Below are positions 29,865-38,499 of a DNA stretch of 64,000 nucleotides, one piece after another. Source of the stretch: Pseudoflavonifractor sp902362925 (GTDB taxonomy: Bacteria > Bacillota > Clostridia > Oscillospirales > Oscillospiraceae); assembly GCA_902362925.1 (NCBI GenBank), contig CABIYL010000005.1. One strand, given 5' to 3'. Below the pieces are notes generated by a model. The model was not told the origin of the DNA. It was given only the letters and a program-made list of their open reading frames with translations, and did not search any database. Each line of letters starts with the position of its first letter. Within the stretch, counting starts at the first letter, position 1. A program made the position numbers and the translations under genes.

Positions 29865-30398
29865 TTACATTGATTGCTTCATAACCGCAACCGGGTTGTC
29901 ATCGGCATCATAAAATGTGACGCTTCCGACATCAGCGGGCAGGACAATGGCGAAGGGCTGCCCAGGCTCAAGTGCAATGACCTGGCCATTTTGGCCGTCG
30001 TCCACCTCCAACCGCACAGCGTTTTGGGCGTTCATAGAGAAAAATGCCCGCTCAGAACAGCCCTCGATGGTATACTCCAGAATATACTGTTCCACGCCGC
30101 TGAGGCTGCCGCCGGCACGGAAAAAATATCCGAAGGAAAATCCGGGACGGTTGACATAGAGGGAGAAGGTGTGGTCGGACTGGTCGGCGGGATAGGAGAG
30201 GAAGGCGGCCATATCGTCAGAGACGCTGCCTGCGGTGGTCCAGCTGGCGTCAATCCGTTGGGAGGCCCTCAAATTCTCCTCCAGCCGTCCGGCGGACACG
30301 CCGATACAGCCGCCCGAAAACAGCAGGCCCAGCAGGAGCGCACAAGCCAAGAGGAGACACACTATCAGCAGGGCAATCTGTCGGCCCTTCAACTTCAT
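29865..30398 (-). CDS. Single-pass membrane-anchored protein, unknown function
   Basis: 177 residues. N-terminal hydrophobic anchor (LLIVCLLLACALLLGLLFSGGCIG), then an extracytoplasmic beta-rich region. The ATG at 30398 is chosen because the in-frame extension to 30458 lacks a ribosome site. It follows the DUF2812 gene by about 70 nt on the same strand and may share its PadR control. The Cys in SGGC could be a lipobox, but the fit is poor. No family recognised. Confidence 0.7.
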   Translation of the reverse strand: MKLKGRQIALLIVCLLLACALLLGLLFSGGCIGVSAGRLEENLRASQRIDASWTTAGSVSDDMAAFLSYPADQSDHTFSLYVNRPGFSFGYFFRAGGSLSGVEQYILEYTIEGCSERAFFSMNAQNAVRLEVDDGQNGQVIALEPGQPFAIVLPADVGSVTFYDADDNPVAVMKQSM

Positions 30399-30467
30399 CA
30401 GAGTCACACTCCTAAAAAAGATGGTATAAGCATAGCACAAGTCAGATATCCCCTGCAAGGAGGTTCA

Positions 30468-31844
30468 TCAGCTGCCCAGAATCTCACCTGCGGTGCGGAT
30501 CTGCTCCGGGGTGGGGGTCCAGTAGAAGGTAATCTCCACCATGCGGCTCTCCCAGCAGATGAGGTAGGTATCCCGGAAGCCGTCGTCCCCGTAGACCTGA
30601 TAGGCTGCCTGAGCGCCCCAGGGAGCGGCGTCGATGGGCTCGTAGTGGTCCACAAACACATAGTCATCGATGGCCTCGTCCTGACGCTCTTCCAGCAGGC
30701 TCTGGCGGATGAAATCATAGAGGAAGGGCAGCTTGACGTCGGTGACGGTGTAGCTGAGCTGGTAATCCCGTTCCTCCTGGTTGAAGAGAGGACGTTGGTC
30801 GTACTCGCACCGGGAGAGAAGGAAGGTCTCCTGACAGTTGGCCTCCTTGGAGTACTGGGTGTCTGTCTCCACCAGGTCCTCCACCGTCAGGGGCATGGGG
30901 TCGTCGTAGATGTCCAAGGTTCGGCTGCCCCACTGATAGCTGTCCACCGGCTGATGGCCGTCGCCAAAGGGGAGCAGGCCGGTGAGAATGCCGGCAGTGA
31001 TACCGGCCAGCCCCACCACGGTCAGCAGCAGAATAAAGCCCATGGTGACTGCCTGATTGACCCGGCGGGAGACGCCCCGCTTTTTCAGCCATCTGGACAG
31101 GCAGCGGCCCAGCAGGCCCATCGCCAGGATGACCGCCAGCCATACCGCCAGGAACAAAAACTTGCGGACAGAGCCGGCCTGGGAGAGAATCAGGAGCAGA
31201 ATGGCCACAGCCAGCAGGCACCAGCCCAACGGCCGATTGGTGTGGACGGGCAGGAAAATGCCCTGCTCAGCGGCCTTCTTTGCCCGCCGGTGCCAGAGAA
31301 AGTAGTAGATCAGCTCATAGAGGGGAAATACCACCAGCAGCATCCAAAAGGGGAGGGAGAACAGATAGGACGGAGTGGACAGGTAATCCACCGGGTTCCG
31401 CCACAGCTGACGGAGCTGGTATACCAGAACGAACAGGTAGAGGGCCAGCGACAGGAGCTGAGGGGTGAGTATCCGCTTGGACATGGTGCGGTGGATGGTC
31501 TCCACCTGGGTCACCGGGTCGGTGTCAATAGGTACGGCGTCTGCCCGGTCGGTGTAAAAAATCTGCATGGCGTCCCAACGGGCCGCCAGCTTCCAGCCGT
31601 CCTGGGTACAGAAGTCCTCCTTCATCAGCTGCCGCTGGCTGGGGTGGGGGTCAAACTCCGAGGCGCTGGGGAAGTAGGTCACCGCAAACCGCAGCTGCTG
31701 GGGCCGGATTTTCCGGTAGGTCCAGAGCAGTCCGCCGGGCTGCTCAATCATCCAGCCCTGGGCGGCCATCTGCTCCAGCTTCTTCTCAATCCCGCGCTGG
31801 TCGTAAAAGGAGAAATTTGCAAGGCAGCGTCTGGTTTTGCTCAT
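30468..31844 (-). CDS. DUF2812 membrane protein
   Basis: 458 residues. The N-terminus (RCLANFSFYDQRGIEKKLEQMAAQGWMIEQ) is the DUF2812 hallmark, followed by four to six membrane helices (about 130-290) and a C-terminal extracytoplasmic domain. Such proteins are nearly always encoded next to a PadR regulator; here the two genes overlap by 4 nt. Molecular function unknown; the pairing suggests a membrane stress or drug-response protein. Confidence 0.85.
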   Translation of the reverse strand: MSKTRRCLANFSFYDQRGIEKKLEQMAAQGWMIEQPGGLLWTYRKIRPQQLRFAVTYFPSASEFDPHPSQRQLMKEDFCTQDGWKLAARWDAMQIFYTDRADAVPIDTDPVTQVETIHRTMSKRILTPQLLSLALYLFVLVYQLRQLWRNPVDYLSTPSYLFSLPFWMLLVVFPLYELIYYFLWHRRAKKAAEQGIFLPVHTNRPLGWCLLAVAILLLILSQAGSVRKFLFLAVWLAVILAMGLLGRCLSRWLKKRGVSRRVNQAVTMGFILLLTVVGLAGITAGILTGLLPFGDGHQPVDSYQWGSRTLDIYDDPMPLTVEDLVETDTQYSKEANCQETFLLSRCEYDQRPLFNQEERDYQLSYTVTDVKLPFLYDFIRQSLLEERQDEAIDDYVFVDHYEPIDAAPWGAQAAYQVYGDDGFRDTYLICWESRMVEITFYWTPTPEQIRTAGEILGS

Positions 31845-32164
31845 TCCTGTGCCTCCTCTCTCAAAACACGGTCATAGTCCTCTGTCTGGCTCCGGAGCCG
31901 CCGGTACTCCCGGTCCAGCATCTCCCGGCCCTTGTCCGTAATGAGGTAGCTGCGGCGGCGTCCGGCTGCCTCGGTCTCCTGTATCACCCCCGCCGCCAGA
32001 AACTGTTCCAGCAGGTCGTACAGGGTGCCTGAGCCGATGGTCACCCGGCCCTCAGTGAGAGCACGCACCGCCTCCAGAATGTCCGACCCCCGGCGCTCCC
32101 GGCGCAGGCAGAGCAGAATGTAAAACATCTGCTCGGTGAGGGTCTTGAATTTTTCACGTGGCAT
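31841..32164 (-). CDS. PadR-family transcriptional repressor
   Basis: 107 residues: winged helix with MFYILLCLRRERRGSDI, TIGSGTLYDLLEQFLAAGVIQ and RRRSYLITDKGREML, then a short C-terminal dimerisation helix. First gene of a leftward operon with DUF2812; two near-identical palindromes around its -10 box point to autorepression. Confidence 0.93.
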   Translation of the reverse strand: MPREKFKTLTEQMFYILLCLRRERRGSDILEAVRALTEGRVTIGSGTLYDLLEQFLAAGVIQETEAAGRRRSYLITDKGREMLDREYRRLRSQTEDYDRVLREEAQE

Positions 32165-32180
32165 GGCGGCTCCCTCCTTT

Positions 32181-32193
32181 CTCGATTATCGAG
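32181..32193 (-). promoter_or_regulatory. PadR operator O2
   Basis: CTCGATTATCGAG: 5-bp arms around 3 nt, between the -10 box and the ribosome site of the PadR gene. Confidence 0.75.
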
Positions 32194-32207
32194 TTTTCTT
32201 CAACTTC

Positions 32208-32235
32208 ATTATAACTCGAATATCGAGAAAATCAA
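32208..32235 (-). promoter_or_regulatory. Promoter of the PadR/DUF2812 operon
   Basis: Minus strand TTGATT (32230-32235), 16-nt spacer, TATAAT (32208-32213). The spacer contains operator O1. Confidence 0.75.
32215..32227 (-). promoter_or_regulatory. PadR operator O1
   Basis: CTCGAATATCGAG, matching O2 in both arms, lying between -35 and -10; the repeat starts are 34 nt apart. Confidence 0.75.
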
Positions 32236-32265
32236 TCCGGCAAAATGGAGAAAACAGCGGAGCTG

Positions 32266-32294
32266 TTGCTATATGGACACGAATATGGTATAAA
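32266..32294 (+). promoter_or_regulatory. Promoter of the small membrane protein gene
   Basis: TTGCTA (32266-32271), 17-nt spacer, TATAAA (32289-32294); divergent from the PadR promoter about 30 nt away. Confidence 0.6.
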
Positions 32295-32337
32295 GAGAGT
32301 GGGAAAGGACTGTTTTTCAGCAAAAAGGAGAACAAAA

Positions 32338-32583
32338 ATGGGAAAATTAAACTTTAAAAACCAGCTGATTCTGGGCGTGGTCATCCTGATGGCGGGCTTT
32401 GTATGCGCCACTGTCACGAAAATAGCGGTGTGCGCCAATATCGGCTGGATTATCTACGGCCTGCTGTTTGTCATCCATCCGGTGTGGCCCGAGAACGCGA
32501 AAAACCCCAGAATGGCGCTGTATATGCGCCTGGCGGGTGTGATTATCATTCTGCTGGGCCTTGTCGCCCGGTTCGGCGTCTGA
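32338..32583 (+). CDS. Small two-to-three-helix membrane protein
   Basis: 81 residues: hydrophobic segments LILGVVILMAGFVCATV, IGWIIYGLLFVIHPV and AGVIIILLGLVARFGV. AAAGGAG upstream of the ATG. Divergent from the PadR operon and close enough for PadR to influence it. No family recognised. Confidence 0.7.
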   Translation: MGKLNFKNQLILGVVILMAGFVCATVTKIAVCANIGWIIYGLLFVIHPVWPENAKNPRMALYMRLAGVIIILLGLVARFGV

Positions 32584-32706
32584 CGGGGACAGATTCCCTC
32601 CAATGACACTTTTCTTTTACCGGGAAACCGTGTATACTAACGGCAGAATCCCGTGACCCCCGGCTGTGCCGGAGGAAATATTCCCACGGGGAAAGGAGAA
32701 TTGTCC

Positions 32707-33414
32707 GTGTACGAAAACAACTACTATACCCAGGAGGGGTACGGCATGGTGGAGACAGTGGGCCGTTACACCGCCCGCACCTTCCTCTGGATGTTTGCCG
32801 GTCTGGCCGTCACATTCGGCGTGGCCATCGCCGGATTTATCACCGGCTTCAGCTTCCGGCTCCTGTTCAACTCCTTCACCTATATCGGCCTGCTCATCGC
32901 CCAGATTGCGGTGGTGCTGGTGCTCTCCGCCCGTATTCACAGCCTGTCCGTACCGGCGGCCCGGTTCCTCTTCTTCGCCTACGCCGCCCTCACCGGCGTG
33001 ACCTTCTCGGTCTATTTCATCCTCTTTGACGTGGCCAGCCTGGTGCTGGTGTTCGGCGTCACCGCCCTGTACTTCGGCGCCATGGCCGCCTTCGGCTACG
33101 CCACCAAGGCCGACCTGTCCCGCATCCGCACCGTACTGATGGGCGGACTCATCTTCCTGGTGGTCTTTGGCCTCATCTCCATGTTCATCCCCGGCCTCCA
33201 GGCCCTGGACCGGATCTACTGCCTCATCGGCATCGCCATCTTCCTGGGCTTCACCGCCTACGACACCCAGAAGATCAAGGACCTCCACGCCTACTACGGC
33301 CACGACCCCGAGATGGCCGCCAAGGCCTCGGTCTTTGCCGCCCTCCAGCTCTATCTGGACTTCATCAACCTGTTCCTCTATCTGCTCCGCTTCCTGGGCA
33401 GACGCCGGAACTGA
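32707..33414 (+). CDS. Bax inhibitor-1 family (YccA-like) membrane protein
   Basis: 235 residues with seven hydrophobic helices and the BI-1 pattern (YTARTFLWMFAGLAVT, TGVTFSVYFI, FGAMAAFGYATKADLS, GIAIFLGFTAYDTQKIK, FAALQLYLDFINLFLYLLRFLG). Bacterial members are linked to calcium leak and membrane protein quality control. GTG 32707 is 8 nt after GGAG and is preferred over TTG 32701 and an upstream ATG. Confidence 0.9.
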   Translation: MYENNYYTQEGYGMVETVGRYTARTFLWMFAGLAVTFGVAIAGFITGFSFRLLFNSFTYIGLLIAQIAVVLVLSARIHSLSVPAARFLFFAYAALTGVTFSVYFILFDVASLVLVFGVTALYFGAMAAFGYATKADLSRIRTVLMGGLIFLVVFGLISMFIPGLQALDRIYCLIGIAIFLGFTAYDTQKIKDLHAYYGHDPEMAAKASVFAALQLYLDFINLFLYLLRFLGRRRN

Positions 33415-33420
33415 CAAGAC

Positions 33421-33463
33421 AAAACATGCCCCTGCGCCCATGGGCGCAGGGGCATGTTTTTGT
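33421..33463. terminator. Bidirectional terminator
   Basis: A perfect 40-nt palindrome (33421-33460) between convergent genes, with T-runs on both sides. Confidence 0.92.
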
Positions 33464-33465
33464 AT

Positions 33466-34221
33466 TCAGCACACAGGAACCACCACAGGAATACCGTCCA
33501 CCCGGCAGACCCGGGCGTTGACGTTGTATACGTCCCGGATGTTCTCCTCGCTGACCACCGACGCGTCCCCGAAGGCGTGGACGCCGCCGTTGTGGAGCAG
33601 GAGAAAGCGGTCGCAGTACCGCAGGGCCAGATTCAGGTCGTGGATGACCATGACAGCGGCGATGTTCCGCTCCCGGCACAGCTTCTGCACCAGGGAGAGC
33701 ACCTCGTACTGGTTGTGCAGGTCCAGGTTGCTGGTGGGCTCGTCCAGCAGCAGCACCTTGGGCTGCTGCACCAGAGCACGGGCCAGCATAATCTTCTGCT
33801 GTTCGCCGCCGGACAGCCGATCCATGGGCCGGACGGCCATGTCCTCCAGCCCCAGGGCGGAGAGCATCTCATCCACCAGGCGGTAGTCCTCTGCCGTGGC
33901 CCCCCACTTCATGTAGGGCTTGCGGCCCAGCAGCAGCATGTCGTACACGGTCAGGTGGCTGGCCGGGGGATTCTGGGCCACAAAGGCCACATTCCGGGCC
34001 ATCTCCCCGTGGGACATGGTGAGCAGCTCGGCCCCGTCCACCCGCACCGAGCCGGACTGGGGCTTTAAAATATGGCTGAAGCACTTGAGAAGGGTGCTTT
34101 TGCCTGCGCCGTTGTTGCCCAGAATGGCCAGGCACTCCCCGCTGCGGGCCTCGAAGGACACGTCATGGAGGATTTGCCGGCCGCACCGGTAGGAGAAATT
34201 CAGATGTTCCACAGTCATCAT
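33466..34221 (-). CDS. FecE-type metal/siderophore ABC ATPase
   Basis: 251 residues. Walker A GNNGAGKST, signature LSGGEQQKIMLARAL, Walker B VLLLDEPTSNLDL, H-loop VIHDLNLALRYCD. Energises the FecCD-type permease whose gene it overlaps by 4 nt. Substrate class discussed under the binding protein. Confidence 0.92.
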   Translation of the reverse strand: MMTVEHLNFSYRCGRQILHDVSFEARSGECLAILGNNGAGKSTLLKCFSHILKPQSGSVRVDGAELLTMSHGEMARNVAFVAQNPPASHLTVYDMLLLGRKPYMKWGATAEDYRLVDEMLSALGLEDMAVRPMDRLSGGEQQKIMLARALVQQPKVLLLDEPTSNLDLHNQYEVLSLVQKLCRERNIAAVMVIHDLNLALRYCDRFLLLHNGGVHAFGDASVVSEENIRDVYNVNARVCRVDGIPVVVPVC

Positions 34222-35294
34222 GAGCGGTTCCGTCCTTTGAACAGCAGGTAGAGGAACAGGGGTGCCCCCAGGAAAGAGGTGATGGCGCCGATGGGCAGCA
34301 CCACCGGGGCCACCACGTTCCGGGCCACCAGGTCCCCCAGCAGCAGCAGTACGGCCCCCATAAGGGCGGAGCCGGGGATGAGATAGCAGTAGTTATTGCC
34401 CAGGAAACGGCGGACAATGTGGGGGGCCACCAGGCCGATGAAGTTGATGATGCCCACGTAGGACACCACCACCGCCGCCACCACCGAGCAGATGAGCACG
34501 TTGACAATCCGCAAACGGCTCACGTTCACGCCCAGGCTGACGGCGGTCTGCTCGCCGCTCTCCAGGGCGTTGTAGTTCCAGCGGTTGAAGAAGAAATACA
34601 GCCCTGCGGCGGCCACCACCGCCGCCATGATACCCACCTCATCCCAGCCGGTGCGGCCCAGGTCACCGAAGGTCCAGAACACCAGGGAGGTGAGCTGCAC
34701 CTCGTCGGCAAAGTACTGCAGGAGCGTGGTGGCTCCGGAGAACAGGGAGCTGAGGGCCACGCCGGAGAGCACCATAGCCTCGGGGGTGATCTGACGCAGG
34801 CGGGACAGGGCCAGAATGAGCACCGATACGGCAATGCTGCCGCCGAAGGCGCACAGGCCGATGAGAGCCGGGTTGGAGAAGGTGACGCCGCCGCCCGCCT
34901 GGAGCCCGGCGCCCAGCACGATGATGGCGAAGGCGGCGCCGAATCCGGCGCCCTGGGAGATACCCAAGGTGCTGGAGGAGGCCAGGGGATTGCGCAGCAC
35001 CGACTGGAGCACCACACCGGCCACGCCCAGCCCCGCGCCGCCCAGAATGGCAGTACAGATGCGGGGCAGGCGCATGTTGCGCACCACGATGTTGATGCTG
35101 TTGTCCTCCGCCTTGCCTGCGATGCCTTTGATGAGCTCCAGCACCGGCGTGTTGTAGGACCCGGCACGGAGGGACAGCAGGGCCGCCAGGAGCAGCACCC
35201 CGCACAGGGCCAGCAGGACGCCGATATTCCTGGCCCGGTGGCGGGAGTAGGCCTCCGGCGCACTCAGGCGCACCGCGTCCGCGCCCTTAGCCAC
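34218..35294 (-). CDS. FecCD-type ABC permease
   Basis: 358 residues, about ten helices; FecCD motifs LPRICTAILGGAGLGVAGVVLQSVLRNPLASSSTLGISQGAG and GLVAPHIVRRFLG are clear. Probably a homodimer in the membrane. It overlaps the binding-protein gene by 8 nt and the ATPase gene by 4 nt. Confidence 0.93.
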   Translation of the reverse strand: MAKGADAVRLSAPEAYSRHRARNIGVLLALCGVLLLAALLSLRAGSYNTPVLELIKGIAGKAEDNSINIVVRNMRLPRICTAILGGAGLGVAGVVLQSVLRNPLASSSTLGISQGAGFGAAFAIIVLGAGLQAGGGVTFSNPALIGLCAFGGSIAVSVLILALSRLRQITPEAMVLSGVALSSLFSGATTLLQYFADEVQLTSLVFWTFGDLGRTGWDEVGIMAAVVAAAGLYFFFNRWNYNALESGEQTAVSLGVNVSRLRIVNVLICSVVAAVVVSYVGIINFIGLVAPHIVRRFLGNNYCYLIPGSALMGAVLLLLGDLVARNVVAPVVLPIGAITSFLGAPLFLYLLFKGRNRS

Positions 35295-36408
35295 CCAGGG
35301 TCATCTCCTTGAATTCGTAGCCCGCCGCCTGATACTGGGCGTAGGCGTCCTCCACCCCCAGCATGGTCTCAAAAATCTCGTCGAACTTGGCGGCCATGTC
35401 CACGTCGGCAAATTCCTCCGGATAGAGCACCTTGCCCATGTAGTAGGCGTCGGCCAGAGCCAGCTCGGTGTTGGTGGCGCTGTACCGGAAGGAGATCTGG
35501 CTGTACACCCGGCCCTCCTTCACGGCGGTGAGGCTGTTGTAGAAGTCCGGATTGGAGGCGTAGTCCTCATTGATGAGGGACAGGCCGTTGAAGTCCACAA
35601 AAATCACGTCCGGGTCCCAGGTGAGCACCTGCTCCGGGTCCAGGCTGAAGGCACCGCTCTGGCCGGTGGTGTCCGCCAGATTCACCCCGTTCAGAGCCGC
35701 CAGGGGGGCATACCCCGCCTCGGTGCCCTCAAAGCCGTGGGAGCCCTTGAAGGACACGCCGGAGACGTACACCGTGGGCTTGTCCTCGTCGGCCACACCA
35801 GCAGTGCGCTCCGCCAGGTCGGACTGGATGCCCTTCAGGTAGTCCGAGAGCTCCTCGGCCCGGTCCTCCTTGTGGTAGACCTCACCCAGGATGGAGAGAA
35901 TCTGGAACACGTTGTCGTCAAACATGCCATCGTTGAGGGGCACCACCACCACTGGGATACCCGTCCTGTCCTGAAGGGCCTGGGCGCTGTCGGCGTCGGT
36001 GTTGGCGATGATCACGTCGGGGTTGACCTTCAGAATCTCCTCGTCATAGGTCTCACCGTTGTTGCCGGTGACGGGCAGGGAGGCGAACAGGTCCTGATTG
36101 AAGTAGCTGAAGGGCTTGGTGATGGGCACGCCCACCTCGTCACTCTCCACGCCTACAATCAGGTCCTGGGCCTGGAGATAGGTGGTGTACCGCAGGGTGC
36201 ACACACCCACACACACAACAGAGGACACGGTTTCGGGAATCTCCACCTGCCGTCCGGCGGCGTCGGTGATGGTGCGGGTATCGCCTGTTCCGGCGGTCTG
36301 CTCCGGAGAGACGGACGGAGCGGGGGAGGAGCCGGTGGGCGCGGCGGCACATCCGGCCAGAAGCAGCAGGGAGAGCAGCAGAGCGGGGAGACGGATTCGC
36401 TTTTTCAT
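35287..36408 (-). CDS. FecB/BtuF-type substrate-binding lipoprotein
   Basis: 373 residues. Lipobox LLLLAGC, then a periplasmic-binding-protein class III fold: ITDAAGRQVEIPETVSSVVCVG, VNPDVIIANT, SILGEVYHKEDRAEELSDYL and WDPDVIFVDF. Binds a chelated metal or oxoanion outside the cell. Family relatives carry siderophores, haem, cobalamin or molybdate/tungstate. Position beside the lar/fmdE operon makes nickel or another cofactor metal plausible, but nothing in the sequence fixes this. Confidence 0.88.
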   Translation of the reverse strand: MKKRIRLPALLLSLLLLAGCAAAPTGSSPAPSVSPEQTAGTGDTRTITDAAGRQVEIPETVSSVVCVGVCTLRYTTYLQAQDLIVGVESDEVGVPITKPFSYFNQDLFASLPVTGNNGETYDEEILKVNPDVIIANTDADSAQALQDRTGIPVVVVPLNDGMFDDNVFQILSILGEVYHKEDRAEELSDYLKGIQSDLAERTAGVADEDKPTVYVSGVSFKGSHGFEGTEAGYAPLAALNGVNLADTTGQSGAFSLDPEQVLTWDPDVIFVDFNGLSLINEDYASNPDFYNSLTAVKEGRVYSQISFRYSATNTELALADAYYMGKVLYPEEFADVDMAAKFDEIFETMLGVEDAYAQYQAAGYEFKEMTLGG

Positions 36409-36479
36409 GGGAAAACTCCTTTGCAGTGTCTGGAAAGTAAGGGGCTTTAGAGCTGGACAGGGGATTGCCCTCGGCAGAG

Positions 36480-36599
36480 TTCCGACGCCCGCAGGCGGCG
36501 GAATCAAGTGAAAGTCCGTTTTTTCCGGGGACATGCGCCTCGGAAAAAACACTTCTCAGCCCGCAAACGTGCGCGCTCTGCGCGTGCGCTGCGGCGGGC
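36480..36599 (-). other. Structured leader upstream of the metal transporter operon
   Basis: Three strong hairpins in a row in the 236-nt gap: GCCCGC/GCGGGC (36559-36564 with 36594-36599) around a GC-rich inner stem, GTTTTTTCCG/CGGAAAAAAC (36518-36527 with 36541-36550) and TTCCG-CGCC/GGCG-CGGAA (36480-36503). No ORF and no clear promoter are seen here. I could not match it to a known riboswitch. Confidence 0.5.
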
Positions 36600-36605
36600 T
36601 GTATC

Positions 36606-36639
36606 CTTTTTCCGGCAAACGGCGAAAGCCGTTTGCCGG
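36606..36639 (-). terminator. Terminator after fmdE
   Basis: Twelve-bp stem (36612-36623 with 36628-36639), GAAA/TTTC loop, minus-strand A/T tail. It separates the lar operon from the transporter genes or attenuates read-through. Confidence 0.8.
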
Positions 36640-36644
36640 AAGGG

Positions 36645-37172
36645 TTACCAGCCTCTGTCGTAGGGCTGGAAGCAGTCCAGACAGAGCAGCTGACCCTGGT
36701 GGAGCCGGGCCTTGTGCTCGGGGACCGTCTCGCCGCACTGGGCGCAGGTCACATTGCCGAAGATACGGGCCTTCTCGGGCACGGGCCGGGTGGGCTCGGA
36801 GAAGGAGAGCACCTCCTCCACCGGAGTGGTGAGCAGCCAGTTCTGCCGGGCAGGCCGGTCCAGGCTGCGGTCGCCGGGCTTTACCGCCACTCGAAGCCCT
36901 CTGCCGCTCTTGCGGCAGTAGAAGGTAAAGACCATCTTGCCGGTGCCCCGGTAAATGAGATTGCCCTTGCCCATGGTGCAGCCGGTGATCACCTGCACCG
37001 CGTCCACGGCGCAGGAGTCGTTCTCGGTGACGCAGACCAGCTCCTCGTCAGCCTCGGGGCCGTCCAGACCCAGCTTTGCCATGGCCTCGGTGGCCACCCG
37101 GAAGCCGGTGGCCAGACCGGGGCACTTGTGACCGTGAAATTCCGCGCATTTGTTCCAAAGAGCCTCATTCAT
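36645..37172 (-). CDS. FmdE-family protein with C-terminal zinc ribbon
   Basis: 175 residues. N-terminal FmdE domain with the metal-ligand motif FHGHKCPGLATGFRVA and SCAVDAVQVITGCTMGKGNL, then a four-Cys ribbon (CAQCGE...CLDC). FmdE proteins are named from formylmethanofuran dehydrogenase operons and often occur beside molybdenum, tungsten or nickel genes; their activity is unsettled. The ATG at 37172 lies within the end of larC (8-nt overlap), so it belongs to the lar operon. Confidence 0.87.
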   Translation of the reverse strand: MNEALWNKCAEFHGHKCPGLATGFRVATEAMAKLGLDGPEADEELVCVTENDSCAVDAVQVITGCTMGKGNLIYRGTGKMVFTFYCRKSGRGLRVAVKPGDRSLDRPARQNWLLTTPVEEVLSFSEPTRPVPEKARIFGNVTCAQCGETVPEHKARLHQGQLLCLDCFQPYDRGW

Positions 37173-38499
37173 GAGAAAATTCCTCCTTTTTTGCTGCAAT
37201 CAGGGCCGCCTCCCACACCTGAGCGAAGGGAACTCCTGCCCGGTGGGCCGCAGCGGCCACGTCGTCATACTCCGGCTTGCGGTGGGAAATGCCCCAGCCC
37301 TGAGCTGTCTTGATGCGGATGGACCCGAAGGGGGTCTCCACCGTCTCCCGGCCGGGAGTGAGGAAGTACTTGTTCCACCGCCGGGCACGCAGGCCGTTGG
37401 TGGCCGTCTCACAGAGCACGGCCCTGGCCAGCTGCTCCTCACGGGCCGGGTCGCACAGCACCGTAATCACATGGCCGGGACGGCCCTTTTTCATCACGCC
37501 GGGGGTGGCGTACACGTCCAGAGCCCCCTCCTCCAGCAGCCGGGCGCAGGCGTAGGACAGGGCCTCGGGGGTCATGTCGTCCACGTTGCACACCAGCTCG
37601 GCAATCTCGCCGTTGGCGGCGTCCGCCGTCTCGCCCCAGAAGGCCCGGACGCAGTTGGCCCGTTCAAACTCCTTCTTGCCCACGCCGTAGCCCACGCCAC
37701 GGGTGGTCATGACGGGCATGGGGCCGAACTCCTTGGCAAAGTGGGCCACCAGAGCGGCGCCGGTGGGGGTGCACAGCTCACCCTTCACCTCGCCGCCGTA
37801 GGAGGGCACACCCTCCAGCAGGAAGGCGGTGGCGGGAGCGGGCACCGGCACCACTCCGTGGGCGCACCGGACAAAACCGCTGCCCACGTGGACCGGGGAG
37901 ACCACAATTTTGTCGGGAGCGAGCAGATACATGGCGTAGCACACGCCCACCACGTCGGCCACCGCGTCCAGGGCCCCCACCTCATGGAAGTGGACCTGGT
38001 CCACCGGGCAGCCGTGGGCCTTGGCCTCGGCGGCGGCAATGGCGTCATACACCGCCTGGGCATGGGCCTTTACCTCCTCAGGCAGGGGCAGGCCGCTGAT
38101 GAGAGAAGCGATATGGCCGGGAGAGGCGTGGTGATGGTGGTGATGACCGTGCTCGTGCTCATGGTGGTGCTCATGGCAGTGGTCGTGGCCGGGACAATGG
38201 GGATTCTCCGGATGGCAGTAGTGCTCATGGTGCTCGTGGACGTGAAGGTGGATGTGCCCTTCAGCGGCGGCCATGGGCACGTCGTGGGACTCCTCCTCCT
38301 CACCGCCCACGGTCACCTCCATCCGGGTGCCTGTAATGCCGCAGGTCTTGGCGGACAGGGGGGAGAGGGTGACCCCGGGCAGGCCCAGGGAATTCATGGT
38401 GCTGACAAAGGCCGCCTTGTCGGGCAGCAGCTCGTAGAGAGCGGACATGAGCATGTCGCCGGCGGCGCCCATATTGCACTCCAGGTACAGAATCTTCAC
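37165..38499 (-). CDS. larC: Nickel insertion protein LarC, full-length single ORF
   Basis: 444 residues. Inserts nickel into the pyridinium dithiocarboxylate intermediate to make the nickel-pincer nucleotide cofactor (CTP-dependent cyclometallase in characterised LarC). Seen: N-terminal YLECNMGAAGDML, a His-rich stretch at about 81-129 (more than 20 histidines), DQVHFHEVGALDAVADVVG, CTPTGAALVAHFA and the C-terminal LarC2 part (VCNVDDMTPE; RETVETPFGSIRIK). In Lactobacillus plantarum LarC is produced by a programmed frameshift from larC1/larC2; here it is one frame. Overlaps larB by 4 nt. Confidence 0.93.
   Translation of the reverse strand: MKILYLECNMGAAGDMLMSALYELLPDKAAFVSTMNSLGLPGVTLSPLSAKTCGITGTRMEVTVGGEEEESHDVPMAAAEGHIHLHVHEHHEHYCHPENPHCPGHDHCHEHHHEHEHGHHHHHHASPGHIASLISGLPLPEEVKAHAQAVYDAIAAAEAKAHGCPVDQVHFHEVGALDAVADVVGVCYAMYLLAPDKIVVSPVHVGSGFVRCAHGVVPVPAPATAFLLEGVPSYGGEVKGELCTPTGAALVAHFAKEFGPMPVMTTRGVGYGVGKKEFERANCVRAFWGETADAANGEIAELVCNVDDMTPEALSYACARLLEEGALDVYATPGVMKKGRPGHVITVLCDPAREEQLARAVLCETATNGLRARRWNKYFLTPGRETVETPFGSIRIKTAQGWGISHRKPEYDDVAAAAHRAGVPFAQVWEAALIAAKKEEFSHE

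Noticed and set aside
37165..38499. Programmed frameshift in larC as in Lactobacillus plantarum
   Set aside because: LarC is one uninterrupted frame of 444 residues, so no frameshift is needed.
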